Shown: positions 43,483 to 53,493, counted from the stretch's first letter. The stretch: DNA of 64,000 nucleotides from Sphingobacteriales bacterium (GCA_016711285.1 JADJTG010000013.1:412001-476000); one strand, 5' to 3'. Made by a program: numbers and translations. The notes: generated by a model not told the origin, from the sequence alone.

Positions 43483-44526
43483 CTACTTCAAATCCAAGAG
43501 AAAGCCGATGGTAAAGTTAGCGTCCCAGTCAAATACAAACTGCTGGCAGTCGGTGGCATCGGCGATGGCTTTGTAAATGTTCAAGCCCGCTTTCATTTTG
43601 GCATCGCTGCCGGCTTGGTATTCGGCGGGGTCTTTGAGCACCGTAAAACGCTCCTTACCATCGCGTGTTTGTTTTGCCAACGTAAAAGGCACGCCTCCTA
43701 TGATAAAACACACTTTGCGGTGTGATGCAGGAATACCGGCAGCTTTGCGTTTGGTTTCGTCATATACTTGGCTGTCGCTGACATTATTCTGAAAATATTT
43801 TGCTCCCGAAGCTTCAAAAGCCGATATTTTGCCGTTGTCTATCCACGATACTTTGGTATTGCCCGAGCCAATATCTACCACAAAAGCATCGGCGGCATAA
43901 TCGTTGGGCAATACACTCTTGAGAGCCAAAGCTCCTTCTTGTTCGGGTGTTACGGTATTGACCACATATCCCATTCCTTTCAAAAATTCTATGATTTTTT
44001 TAGTAATATCTACTTTTTGTGCACCGGAGCTAATCACAAAATGTATGTCGCGCGGGTTTACGCCAAAGTCGAGCATATTGCGAATATAGGCTTTCAAGCC
44101 GCTTTTTACATCTTCGTCGCCGGTGAGTTTTTCATATACCAAACTCGCTCCGTAGTCGGCTTTTTCGAGTTTCCAGTTTTTTTGAGCATCGGCAGTAATG
44201 ATAAAAGAGTTGAAACCACTCGCACCCAATTCCACTACGCCTTTGAGTTTGCCGCCCACCGGAGTTTTTGGGGTATAATCAAAATTGCGGCGCGAACCGC
44301 CGCTGTTGCCCGATGAGGCAGGCGCAGTAGCGGGCGCAGTGGCGGTGCTGCTGCTATTGGCATCAGATACCGCACCGCCCTTATCGGCAGCAGTGGTGCC
44401 GGTGGTGGTGGTTTCGCCGCCGAATTTATCCTTCATTCCGGGCAAAAACGCCCTTGCAGCAAAAAACAATGCTGCTACAATAACTGCTGTAATTAAAAAA
44501 CGAGAAAAAGTTGTCAAACGAGCCAT
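43483..44526 (-). CDS. Membrane-anchored Ppx/GppA-like (ASKHA fold) protein
   Basis: 347 residues. One N-terminal membrane segment (FLITAVIVAALFFAARAF, residues ~10-27, preceded by two Arg) is followed by a ~50-residue Thr/Ser/Ala/Gly linker and a ~260-residue domain. That domain has two phosphate-loop-like strands, VVELGASGFNSFII (97-110) and FVVDIGSGNTKVSW (215-228), with TPEQEGAL at ~193-200 where Ppx/GppA enzymes place the catalytic glutamate. This resembles exopolyphosphatase/guanosine pentaphosphatase halves. The usual two Arg inside and polar linker outside suggest the domain faces the periplasm, which is odd for an ATP- or polyP-binding fold. Activity is unproven. Confidence 0.6.
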   Translation of the reverse strand: MARLTTFSRFLITAVIVAALFFAARAFLPGMKDKFGGETTTTGTTAADKGGAVSDANSSSTATAPATAPASSGNSGGSRRNFDYTPKTPVGGKLKGVVELGASGFNSFIITADAQKNWKLEKADYGASLVYEKLTGDEDVKSGLKAYIRNMLDFGVNPRDIHFVISSGAQKVDITKKIIEFLKGMGYVVNTVTPEQEGALALKSVLPNDYAADAFVVDIGSGNTKVSWIDNGKISAFEASGAKYFQNNVSDSQVYDETKRKAAGIPASHRKVCFIIGGVPFTLAKQTRDGKERFTVLKDPAEYQAGSDAKMKAGLNIYKAIADATDCQQFVFDWDANFTIGFLLDLK

Positions 44527-44678
44527 TTTATTATAAATTAAAATTTAGTGTAAAAATGATGAAAAGCATACAAATGCTGCTAAATCAACACAAAAATATA
44601 AAAATATTACAATAAAGAAAGAACAAGGCCTAAGTACAATTTTGTTCCTTCATCATTTTTTTTAAAATAAAATTACAA

Positions 44679-45574
44679 TTAAGAGATTAAAACATTCAGT
44701 TTTTTGAGCAGCCAAGTTACGTCAGCTATATTTTTACTTTTTTCAATCTCCTGTTGCAATACCGACAAACTTTTTTTATTACGCGGGTCGGCTTCGCGGA
44801 GTTTTTTGAGGTATTTTAAAAAATTGAGATAAACGCCCCGATTAAAGTCAGAAAGTATTTTTTTGCGCTGCAACAATACTTTAAAACTCTCAATCAAAGA
44901 ATACAAAGCCTCGTCTTCGTCCAAATCATAGTAGGTTTTGAGCAATAATATTTTGGTATCGAGCATATAATATACATCTTCGTATTCCACTTCGGCGAGC
45001 ATCTGAATAACGGCTTCGTATTGTTGTCGGGCATAATACAAGCGTGCGCGATTAAAAGTATAAGCATTGCGGCGTTCAGCTTCGTAGAGGTCGTCCTGAT
45101 AATTTTCAATAAAGTGCTCCACCCAATCCAGTTCGTTGAGGCGCAGTGCCAGCGTAACAATATTTTTGTAGCTCGAAGCACTCAACTTATCATTGCTGAA
45201 AATAAATCGCTCGCGCAATACAATTTGATACAATTCAAACAACTCCGACAAAAAAGAAGTATTACCGCTATTACATTGGCGAATACAATAATTTTGCAAA
45301 AACACATACAATTCGCGTATTTCTTCTGCGGGCAGCATAGTGGCGTAGTGTCCCATTTGTGTTTTGAGGCGGCGATAATGTTCTTCGTGAGCCGGCTCTT
45401 GCAGCATTTGCAACACCTGATAGTAGGCTGTTATCATCGGTGCATCAGGATATTCATTTTGCTGCAAATGGCTGATAATATGCGACAAAAAAAGCGGCTC
45501 GTAGTCAGTTTTTATTACATTTTTAAAATTCAGCAGCGTACAATACAATTTCAGTTTAGAGCCGAGATAAAAAA
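44679..45574 (-). CDS. Tetratricopeptide-like helical protein of unknown function, C-terminal part (frameshifted)
   Basis: About 298 codons open from the A/T run at 45569 to the stop. Entirely alpha-helical in character, with TPR-like helices (YYARQQYEAVIQMLAEVEYE, ILLLKTYYDLDEDEALYSLI) and many Tyr/Leu/Glu residues. It starts in mid-sequence (GSKLKLYCTLLNFKNVI) and continues the upstream frame if one T is removed from the coding-strand run: the junction then reads YLDAFYLGSKLKLYCTLLN. I do not recognise a function; similar helical proteins are common and uncharacterised in Bacteroidota. Confidence 0.65.
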
Positions 45575-46110
45575 GCGTCTAAATATTTCATAACCGCCGC
45601 TATATTGTGCTCACCGGAGCGAGCCACAGTATGCTCCATCATAGTATTAATGTGACTTTCCAACTCAAACTGCTCTAAAAAGTGCCGATTGTCGCGGTGT
45701 ACACTATCTGTTTGCCACCGTCTCACCTGCTCCAATGCTGTTTGGTACAATACCGATATTTTTTGCTCATTTAACGCCTGAAATAAAAAATTGATGCGAT
45801 AAAACCGACTTTTTTCATAATGTTGCTGTGTCAAAAAATCTTCTGCGAGTTGTAATAAATCAGAATGATAACGCCTGAATTTTATATCGTTATAAGTTTG
45901 CGTGCCGCAAAGTGTTTGCCACACTTTTTCTTTACTTAGTGTTTTCGTTTGGCTTTTTTTTAGGTAATTTTTATACAAATCAAATAATTGAACCAATACT
46001 TCCTGCTCGTTGAAATAGGGCGAAGTGATAAATTTTCTAAAACGATTCAATTCATATACACTAAAAAACAGAAGTGCCGACAGTAATTTATTTTTATATG
46101 GTTTTTTCAT
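45556..46110 (-). CDS. Helical protein of unknown function, N-terminal part (frameshifted)
   Basis: 184 residues as given: MKKPYKNKLLSALLFFSVYE, then FRKFITSPYFNEQEVLVQLF and helical sequence up to AAVMKYLDAF. The stop follows directly after a coding-strand T6 run (45569-45574); T5 would carry the frame into the downstream part. The two parts then make one gene of about 477 codons (44679-46110). The motif FxxFxxSPYFN near the N terminus recurs in Bacteroidota proteins of unknown role. No signal peptide. Confidence 0.65.
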   Translation of the reverse strand: MKKPYKNKLLSALLFFSVYELNRFRKFITSPYFNEQEVLVQLFDLYKNYLKKSQTKTLSKEKVWQTLCGTQTYNDIKFRRYHSDLLQLAEDFLTQQHYEKSRFYRINFLFQALNEQKISVLYQTALEQVRRWQTDSVHRDNRHFLEQFELESHINTMMEHTVARSGEHNIAAVMKYLDAFLSRL

Positions 46111-46429
46111 TTTTATTTGTACAAATAAAATTATAAATAATTGATTATTAATTGTTTAAATTATATATTATAAAAAAATAAAAGTATATTTAAAATAAAA
46201 TGTACTTGTACAAAGATATAAAATAAAAGAATTTTGTAGTGTTAAAAAATATAACAGCAAAAACACATACCAATAAAGTTTTATATACAACATATTTCAG
46301 CAATACAGTATCTTTTTATTATATAGCCTGAATATTGATGTAAAATATTGGATAGTAGGAAATGTAGTTCATTTTTTAATAAAATTTATTCGCATTTTAT
46401 TTTTATAAAAAAAAATATATCAACAAGAT
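46111..46429. other. AT-rich divergent intergenic region
   Basis: 319 nt between the split helical-protein gene (minus) and the Kazal-domain gene (plus). Very AT-rich with long A and T runs. A minus-strand TATCTTTG at 46211-46218 may be the -7 element of the minus gene. I see no clear promoter for the plus gene and no gene. Confidence 0.5.
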
Positions 46430-49400
46430 ATGAAAAAATATGCTTTAATCGTTTGGATATGTGCAGGAGGATGGCTTGCGCTCTTCGCCGCAGATGATGA
46501 TGCTACGGAACGCTCCGTCCGTATGCTGAAAAACATCAAACAAGCCCACACCACAATTCCGGTGATGGAAGACGTGTTGAGTTGCCAACCCAACCCAACA
46601 GCACCGCCATTGTGGGCAAGTGCAAACTTAAATGCGGGTACAAACCATAAAATTGCACCGCCCTGTGACGAAAATATACCCGCCGGTTTTACGATGCAAT
46701 ATCAAACTTCGTATGGCACTGACGATGTACCACAGTCGGTGGCGGCACATTCTTTTTGCTTCACCGCCGATGCTGCTATTATCAACACGCCCCTCAATTT
46801 TAACTGGACGACGAGCAACGGACAAACTTCTGCCGAAGTAAGCCCCTGTTTTTCTTTTAGTTATATTGAAAACGGGCAACCTGTAAATACACCATATCAA
46901 GTATGCCTCACTGTTAGCAGCCCGATAAACGGTTGCACCACCGACAATTATTGTATTTCGCTTTTTTTGGGCGGCGGTGCGGGTTGTGTAAATGCACAAA
47001 ATATTAATTTGCAGGCGGTATGTCCTTTTTATTATTTGCCGGTATGCGGTTGCAATGGCGTACAATACGAAAATCCCTGTTTTGCTCAGGCAGCAGGTGT
47101 CACCTCGTGGACACTTTCAGTAGAAGATGGAGATTGCGGTGTTTTGCTGCCACCGCCGCCGATCGATCCTGTTTTCAACAACCCACTCACCGATTTGCCT
47201 TGGCTCTTTGAACTCACCAATCCGCAAAATACAGCCGATGATATATGCTCTTGCTCCTATTTGCAAAGTGTAACACAAGCCCTCAACGAAAACGGCGAAA
47301 CAGTATTTATTTTACAACATTACTGGGGCTGCGAAGCACCGCCTCCCGGAGATGGAAGTTCTATTTATGATTACAATGGTCAAATCATTTGTGATGGATT
47401 TTCGCCCTGCAACCATGTATGTACCAACGAACAATTAATTTGGACAAACCCGCACAATGTGCTGGATATGCCCTGGTTGCAACCTTTTGTCAATCAAAAT
47501 TGCTACACCATTTATCAGATTCAGTATTTCGGAGGTATGACCACCGAGTATGCTTTCGGTATAGAAAAATGTACTTTGGACGATGCCATGCCGATGGTGG
47601 ATATTTACAGTTGTAGCGGTAGTTTGCTCTGTACGGTTAATTATTCCGATTGGACTAATGATAGTTTGTGTTTAGGGCTGCCGAATTTTCAACAAGATTT
47701 CCAACCCGAAGTTATTCACACTTGTGGCAGCTTTGATTGCCCCGATTGCATTTGTCCTGATGTAGTTGCACCTGTTTGTGCCAATGGTGTTACTTACGGT
47801 AATGCTTGCGAAGCCGAATGTTTGGGCATTTACAATTATACCGCCGGAGCTTGTGGCGGTGTGTCTAACGATACTACCTATATTTATGCTACACTTTGCC
47901 AAAATCCTGCCTCCGTTTACAGCGACCTTTTGGGAAGTTTTGGTGATGAAGAAGGTGTAGGATTGAGCGTAGCACCACAACACGGACTTGTAACTTTCAC
48001 CGGACAGCCTTGGCTACAGAGCTTTTCTTATGTGCCCAATGCCGGATTTACAGGAAAAGATGAATTTGTATTTACTGCGGGCGGCATACAAATCGGCAGC
48101 AATGGAAATACTGAATACACCATTTATATCCGCAAATATATCATAGAAATAATGCCTTGCGGCGGCGGTTGTTTTGATGTGTCGGGAATAGATTTTGGTA
48201 GTTGTGCAATGGTATTAGGCATAGCGTGGAGCGGTGGTCAGTGCACTACATTGAGCGGCTGCGATTGGCAGGTGAATGGTGTGGACTATTCCTCGTATTT
48301 CTTCCAGTCTATGGAGGCTTGCCAAAATGCTTGCAGCAACCCCCCGAATAATTGTTTTGATGTATCGGGAGTAGATTTTGGCGATTGTGAAATGCTATTG
48401 GGCGTTGCGTGGAGCGGTGGGCAATGCACTACTTTGAGTGGCTGCGGTTGGCAGGTGAATGGTGTGGATTATTCCTCGTATTTTTTCCAGTCTATAGAGG
48501 CTTGCCAAAATGCTTGCAGCAACCCGATTGACAGCACTTCCTGCACAGCAAAAATTGCCTGCGACCCCATTATGCCCGGCAGCGTGCTTTTTCTTAGCAC
48601 ATCGCAAAGCGGCTCGCCGATAGTATCTTATACCTGGACAATAGACAATAATGTAGTGTCTAACGAGATGCAATTTACCTATGAAGCCGAAATTGGCACT
48701 ACCCACAGCGTTTGTCTTACAATTGCTACCCAAGGCGGCTGCACCGATACTTTCTGCGATGAATTTACGGTAGGCGAAATAGCACCACCGAACTGCACTC
48801 CTGTACAGTATCAAAATACGCTACAAAACCTCATCAATCAGGCAGACAGCGATTGTTGCAACATCGGCAGCATTTCCACTTTTCAAACACCGGAGGGCGA
48901 AACGGTTTTCTTTACCCAACCCAACGAAGCCAACTGTATGATTTCTGATATGCCTGCTGTATTATACAATTGTGCGGGAGAGCAAATCTGTATGATAGGA
49001 TTTATGCCATCAGGCGAAGGCGTATGCCCTGCTGAATTGATGGCTTCATTTACCAACCAAACGCTTGTATGGGAATGTGGCAGCACAAATCCGCCTAATG
49101 AGCAGCACTATTATATAGATGTTTGTGCAGGTAACAGTGTCTCTATCGGCTTAGGCGGTTGGGAAGGAAATACTTCTTATACTTGGTCGCCTGTTGGTGG
49201 ATTGAGTTGTACCGATTGCCCTAATCCCGTTGTTACTCCTACGCAAGACATTACCTATCATTTGCATACATTTACTACTATTGGTATGACAGAGAGTGAT
49301 TTTTATTATCATCTTTCTGTTAAAAATTGTAGTGGCTGTATTGATTCAACACTAATTGACCCCAATGCTTTTTGCACCATGGAATATGCGCCGGTATGTG

Positions 49401-51568
49401 GTTGCAATGGTGTCACTTATTCCAATGCTTGCGTGGCGCAAACACAAGGCGGTGTTACTTCTTGGTCGGCAGGTGAATGTCAAACAGTGGTCAGTTGCGA
49501 CCCTGCCAATATGGACTGGTTGCAAGTATTTATGACCGAAGGCACTAAAATTACTTTGCATACTTACAACGGACAACAAGTATATTTTGTACAACCTTGC
49601 ACTATATTCCCCGATGCCATGTCGGTGTTGTACGATTGCGAAGGAGGTTTTATTTGTGGTTTTGGCGGTATAGGCGGTCTTAATGGCGAAGGCTGCGAAG
49701 GTTTTGTTCCTGTAAATGGCCTCTCTGTTTGGAATGGCTGCGGCGGCGGCGACTGTCCGCCTCCCGGACAATTAATGTGGTTGCAAACCGCTATCCAAAA
49801 TCTCAACAATGGCTCTGACACTTGTGTGTGCGGCATTGCTCAATATCAGTACAACGGCGAAATTGTGTATCTTTTTGATGCCAAAGATGAATGTAATGCT
49901 TATGATTATCCCGATGTTTTATACAACTGTCAGGGCGAGATGATTTGCATTACCGAAGGAGAAAGCGATAACAATTGTGTTGATTTTCAAGGAGCAATTT
50001 TCTTGAATAATATATGGCAATGCGGCAGCAATCCCAATAATTGTATAGATTCTACACTTATCAATCCTTCGGTGATGTGTATTGAATTGTACGACCCCGT
50101 GTGCGGTTGTAACGGTGTCACTTATTCCAACGAATGTGTAGCTACTAACTATGGAGGGGTCACTTCTTGGGTATCGGGCGAATGCCCCAACAATGGCGGC
50201 TGCGCACCAAATCAATTGGGCTGGCTCAACGAATTGATACAAATGTTGCAAATGGAGATGTCGCCGAATTGTTTAGGCTACGAATTTATTCATCAGGTGG
50301 GGTATCAGGGTCAGGTAGGATTTTTGATAGATGTGAACAATGCCGCCGATGCCGCCGACTTGATATTGGATTGCAATGGCAATGTAATATGCAGTATGAA
50401 CGGATTGACTCCTCCTCCTTATTGTGGCACTTATACCATTTTACAAACTCTTTGGAGTTGTAGTGGCGGCTCGCCCGAATGTAGTACCGACAACTGCGTG
50501 TGGCCTGGCGATGCTAATAATGACGGTTTCGTCAACAACTACGATGTACTGTCGTTGGGATTATCCTACAACGAAACAGGTGAAGCACGTTCGAACCCAT
50601 CTTCTGTTTGGATAGCACAAGCTGCTGCTACTTGGCAGTCTGATATAAACCTCGTAAATGCCGAAACCAATATGGCATTGATCTCCTACAACGAAGCCTA
50701 CAGCGATTGCAACGGTGATGGTATCATCAACAACAACGACCTTTCCGTTATTGAACAGAACTACGGCTTGCAGGTACCGAGTATTATAGAAGATACACCT
50801 CCTGTCTTTGATATAAACGGTGTAGCAGATGCTCTTGATAATTTGAATATAACTTTTGAAGACAATCAAAATATTTTCCAACCCGGCGATACAGTTACTA
50901 CATATATCAGTTTGGACAACGATACCCCCAATGTAGGTATTCAAAATGTATATGGATTGGCATTTACTATACAATACGGCAATGAAATAAACGGTCAGGA
51001 AGCCATTATAGCATCTACCGTTGAACTTACCTATCACCAACCTTCTTGGTTGAGCAACAATACCGAATTATTAAAACTGAATAAAAAAACAGGCACTACG
51101 CTTCAAACGGCAGTAGTGCGCATCAATCAGCAAAATGTGAACGGAAGCGGAACTATTGCAAAACTACGTTTTGTGATTGATGATAATTTGGCAGGAAAAA
51201 ATGCTACTAATATTCCTATCGTTATCGGTATCCAACAGGCTGCCATCGTGAGCAAAGACGGAGTTGTCACCCCTCTACAAGGTGCTACTACCACTGCCGA
51301 AGTAGTATTAGATGTAGTTGATTTGGAATTACAAGAGTTGCGCATTTATCCCGTTCCTGCTGATGATTATCTGAATGTAGAATGGAAAGGCAACGCTCAG
51401 GTAAACTCTATAGAGTTGGTGAATATATTAGGACAGGTTGTAAAAAATAGCATTAACATTGAATCGCAACAAGCACGTTTGTATGTAGATAATTGTCAGG
51501 CAGGTGTTTATTTATTAAAAATAAATACCGAAAAAGGTACCCTCACACGCAAAGTGCAGATTTTTTAA
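46430..51568 (+). CDS. Giant T9SS protein with Kazal-like, dockerin-like and cohesin-like domains
   Basis: 1712 residues with a signal peptide (MKKYALIVWICAGGWLALFA). Four Kazal-type inhibitor-like modules are visible: near 197-236 (LPVCGCNGVQYENPC), 441-474 (APVCANGVTYGNAC), 981-1018 (APVCGCNGVTYSNAC) and 1217-1254 (DPVCGCNGVTYSNEC). A pair of near-identical ~55-residue Cys modules lies at ~583-700 (GGQCTTLSGC, WQVNGVDYSSYFFQS). A dockerin-like pair follows at ~1357-1447 (GDANNDGFVNNYDVL, CNGDGIINNNDL), then a cohesin-like domain at ~1480-1595 (FQPGDTVTTYISLDND, NVYGLAFTIQYG), and a T9SS type A domain from ~1634. Kazal domains often inhibit serine proteases, so protease defence or adhesion are plausible inferences. 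A strong terminator follows. Confidence 0.88.
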   Translation: MKKYALIVWICAGGWLALFAADDDATERSVRMLKNIKQAHTTIPVMEDVLSCQPNPTAPPLWASANLNAGTNHKIAPPCDENIPAGFTMQYQTSYGTDDVPQSVAAHSFCFTADAAIINTPLNFNWTTSNGQTSAEVSPCFSFSYIENGQPVNTPYQVCLTVSSPINGCTTDNYCISLFLGGGAGCVNAQNINLQAVCPFYYLPVCGCNGVQYENPCFAQAAGVTSWTLSVEDGDCGVLLPPPPIDPVFNNPLTDLPWLFELTNPQNTADDICSCSYLQSVTQALNENGETVFILQHYWGCEAPPPGDGSSIYDYNGQIICDGFSPCNHVCTNEQLIWTNPHNVLDMPWLQPFVNQNCYTIYQIQYFGGMTTEYAFGIEKCTLDDAMPMVDIYSCSGSLLCTVNYSDWTNDSLCLGLPNFQQDFQPEVIHTCGSFDCPDCICPDVVAPVCANGVTYGNACEAECLGIYNYTAGACGGVSNDTTYIYATLCQNPASVYSDLLGSFGDEEGVGLSVAPQHGLVTFTGQPWLQSFSYVPNAGFTGKDEFVFTAGGIQIGSNGNTEYTIYIRKYIIEIMPCGGGCFDVSGIDFGSCAMVLGIAWSGGQCTTLSGCDWQVNGVDYSSYFFQSMEACQNACSNPPNNCFDVSGVDFGDCEMLLGVAWSGGQCTTLSGCGWQVNGVDYSSYFFQSIEACQNACSNPIDSTSCTAKIACDPIMPGSVLFLSTSQSGSPIVSYTWTIDNNVVSNEMQFTYEAEIGTTHSVCLTIATQGGCTDTFCDEFTVGEIAPPNCTPVQYQNTLQNLINQADSDCCNIGSISTFQTPEGETVFFTQPNEANCMISDMPAVLYNCAGEQICMIGFMPSGEGVCPAELMASFTNQTLVWECGSTNPPNEQHYYIDVCAGNSVSIGLGGWEGNTSYTWSPVGGLSCTDCPNPVVTPTQDITYHLHTFTTIGMTESDFYYHLSVKNCSGCIDSTLIDPNAFCTMEYAPVCGCNGVTYSNACVAQTQGGVTSWSAGECQTVVSCDPANMDWLQVFMTEGTKITLHTYNGQQVYFVQPCTIFPDAMSVLYDCEGGFICGFGGIGGLNGEGCEGFVPVNGLSVWNGCGGGDCPPPGQLMWLQTAIQNLNNGSDTCVCGIAQYQYNGEIVYLFDAKDECNAYDYPDVLYNCQGEMICITEGESDNNCVDFQGAIFLNNIWQCGSNPNNCIDSTLINPSVMCIELYDPVCGCNGVTYSNECVATNYGGVTSWVSGECPNNGGCAPNQLGWLNELIQMLQMEMSPNCLGYEFIHQVGYQGQVGFLIDVNNAADAADLILDCNGNVICSMNGLTPPPYCGTYTILQTLWSCSGGSPECSTDNCVWPGDANNDGFVNNYDVLSLGLSYNETGEARSNPSSVWIAQAAATWQSDINLVNAETNMALISYNEAYSDCNGDGIINNNDLSVIEQNYGLQVPSIIEDTPPVFDINGVADALDNLNITFEDNQNIFQPGDTVTTYISLDNDTPNVGIQNVYGLAFTIQYGNEINGQEAIIASTVELTYHQPSWLSNNTELLKLNKKTGTTLQTAVVRINQQNVNGSGTIAKLRFVIDDNLAGKNATNIPIVIGIQQAAIVSKDGVVTPLQGATTTAEVVLDVVDLELQELRIYPVPADDYLNVEWKGNAQVNSIELVNILGQVVKNSINIESQQARLYVDNCQAGVYLLKINTEKGTLTRKVQIF

Positions 51569-51626
51569 TATTCTAAAAAAGAGGTTCTTTTTGTATAATA
51601 AGTGATTTTGTTTTGAGGTTAATGGT

Positions 51627-51662
51627 ATCCCTGATGTGTAAAAAACATCAGGGATTTTTTTT
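51627..51662 (+). terminator. Rho-independent terminator after the Kazal-domain gene
   Basis: Hairpin ATCCCTGATGT / ACATCAGGGAT with a ~7-nt loop, followed by T7. Begins 58 nt after the stop. Confidence 0.9.
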
Positions 51663-51726
51663 GAATAAAAAAAGACATCTCTTTAATTTTTTATACTCAG
51701 ATAGCACAATCCCGCGCAATCTGTAT

Positions 51727-51734
51727 TATTTTTG
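51727..51734 (+). promoter_or_regulatory. -7 promoter element for the CoA-transferase gene
   Basis: TATTTTTG (TAnnTTTG), 55 nt before the ATG at 51790. No -33 TTG at usual spacing. It lies inside the upstream extension of the ORF, which supports the downstream start. Confidence 0.4.
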
Positions 51735-51789
51735 TGCAATACATCGTATTTTTTTATTTCATCACGTCTATCAATTCTTATTTTTTATT

Positions 51790-52455
51790 ATGCCTTTGGA
51801 TAAATTCAGTATTGCCCGCCGCATCGCTCAAGAACTCAAAGACGGCTATTATGTAAATTTGGGTATCGGAATCCCTACTTTGGTCGCTAACTATATTCCC
51901 GAAGGCGTAAATATTGTGCTACACTCCGAAAACGGGCTGCTCGGAATGGGTCCTTTTCCCACCGAAGAAGAGGTAGATGCCGACCTCATCAATGCCGGTA
52001 AGCAAACCATTACCGCCTTAGCCGGCAGCAGCTTCTTCGATTCGGCAGACAGCTTCGCTATGATTCGCGGCGGACACATCGACCTCACCGTACTCGGTGC
52101 TATGGAAGTAAGCGAAAAAGGCGACATCGCCAACTGGAAAATTCCGGGTAAAATGGTAAAAGGTATGGGCGGTGCTATGGACTTGGTGGCAGGCACTGAA
52201 AATATCATCGTGGCTATGATACACAGCAACAAAGAGGGAGAAAGCAAGCTATTGCCCACCTGCGAGCTGCCGATTACCGGATTGGGTTGTGTAAAACGCA
52301 TCGTCACCGACTTGGCGGTATTAGATGTACTACCCGATGGCGGCGGATTTTTATTGGTGGAGCGTGCCCCTGATGTGAGTGTAGAAGAAATAAAAGCCAA
52401 AACTGCCGGCAGGCTCACCGTACCTGCCGATGTGCCGATAATGCGTTTGGATTAA
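51790..52455 (+). CDS. scoB: 3-oxoacid CoA-transferase subunit B
   Basis: 221 residues. The CoA-transferase fold has GIGIPT (25-30), the catalytic Glu47 in VLHSENGLLGMGP, GGHIDLTVLGAMEV and GKMVKGMGGAMDLV. It transfers CoA from succinyl-CoA to acetoacetate or similar acids in two-subunit enzymes (ScoAB/AtoDA). Subunit A is not next to it, although the two are usually paired. The ATG at 51790 is the start; the 59 upstream in-frame codons contain the promoter element. Confidence 0.92.
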   Translation: MPLDKFSIARRIAQELKDGYYVNLGIGIPTLVANYIPEGVNIVLHSENGLLGMGPFPTEEEVDADLINAGKQTITALAGSSFFDSADSFAMIRGGHIDLTVLGAMEVSEKGDIANWKIPGKMVKGMGGAMDLVAGTENIIVAMIHSNKEGESKLLPTCELPITGLGCVKRIVTDLAVLDVLPDGGGFLLVERAPDVSVEEIKAKTAGRLTVPADVPIMRLD

Positions 52456-52610
52456 TTTTTGCTGTATTCGGGCTGTTGTAAGGCACGCCAATCGGCAGTG
52501 CCGTGAAAAGTATTCGTCTGCCTATTCATTACGGCGACACTTGCTGCTCTTTTATGTAAAACGATGATGCTATGTTATACGGAGATGGAAAAATAACGCT
52601 TAGTTCTCAA

Positions 52611-53486
52611 ATGAATACAGAGTATTTGTTTTATAATGGCGTTTTTTTTCCGATAGAGCGTTTTTTTGTGCGCGCTCACAATCGCAGTTTTCGCTATGGT
52701 GACGGTTTTTTTGAGTCGCTGCGCTTGATACGAGGGCAATTACCTTTTTACGAACAACATTATCGCCGCATAGAAAAATCCTTACAACTCCTGCAATTAC
52801 CCGCCAATGATTTTATACAGCATTCTGCCCTGCGCCGCTATTGTATCCAGTTAGCCGAAAAAAACAATATAGAAAACGGGCGTTTTCGTATTCATTTTTT
52901 CAGAGAAGGCGAAGGATTATACGAACCCACCACAGAACAACAAACGGCGGTTTTAATTGAGTCACGCCCTATTGAAGATGATGAATTTGTATTGAACAAG
53001 CGCGGCTTGGTACTTGACATTTATACACAATACCCCAAACCACAGCACCCGATATTTTCTATTAAAAGCAACAATGCCCTGCCTTATATTTTGGCGGCTC
53101 TCTACAAACAACAGCAGCAATTAGATGATTGCTTGCTGATAAATGCACAAGGAAATATTGTAGAAGCACTTTATTCCAATATATTTTGGGTAAGCGACAA
53201 CACCTTATACACGCCACCTTTGAGTGAAGGCGGTGTAGAGGGTGTGATGCGCGGCATCCTGCTGCAATTGGCAAAAATACATCATTTTCCTTCACAAGAG
53301 AAAATCCTCCCCCCTGATTTGCTCCAATACGCTGATGAATGTTTTTTGTGCAATGCCGTACAAGGCATACGCTGGGTGCAAGTGTATCAAAAAAAGGTAT
53401 TTGGCAATAAAGTAAGTCGCTTGCTTACAGAGCTGCTCAATCTGCAAACGAAGCGGCTTATCTCTATTTATCAGGAATTATTGTAA
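52611..53486 (+). CDS. Class IV PLP aminotransferase (aminodeoxychorismate lyase / branched-chain aminotransferase-like)
   Basis: 291 residues of fold-type IV. YLFYNGVFFPIERFFVRAHN opens the domain, FRYGDGFFESLRL follows, and the PLP lysine is Lys152 in IFSIKSNNALPYILA. CLLINAQGNIVEALYSNIFW is the usual cofactor region, and FLCNAVQGIRWV is near the end. The short length and YGDGxFE fit PabC (4-amino-4-deoxychorismate lyase, folate synthesis) better than IlvE, but D-amino-acid aminotransferase cannot be excluded. The ATG at 52611 fits the family N terminus; an ATG at 52572 is an alternative. Confidence 0.82.
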   Translation: MNTEYLFYNGVFFPIERFFVRAHNRSFRYGDGFFESLRLIRGQLPFYEQHYRRIEKSLQLLQLPANDFIQHSALRRYCIQLAEKNNIENGRFRIHFFREGEGLYEPTTEQQTAVLIESRPIEDDEFVLNKRGLVLDIYTQYPKPQHPIFSIKSNNALPYILAALYKQQQQLDDCLLINAQGNIVEALYSNIFWVSDNTLYTPPLSEGGVEGVMRGILLQLAKIHHFPSQEKILPPDLLQYADECFLCNAVQGIRWVQVYQKKVFGNKVSRLLTELLNLQTKRLISIYQELL

Positions 53487-53493
53487 GAAATCA

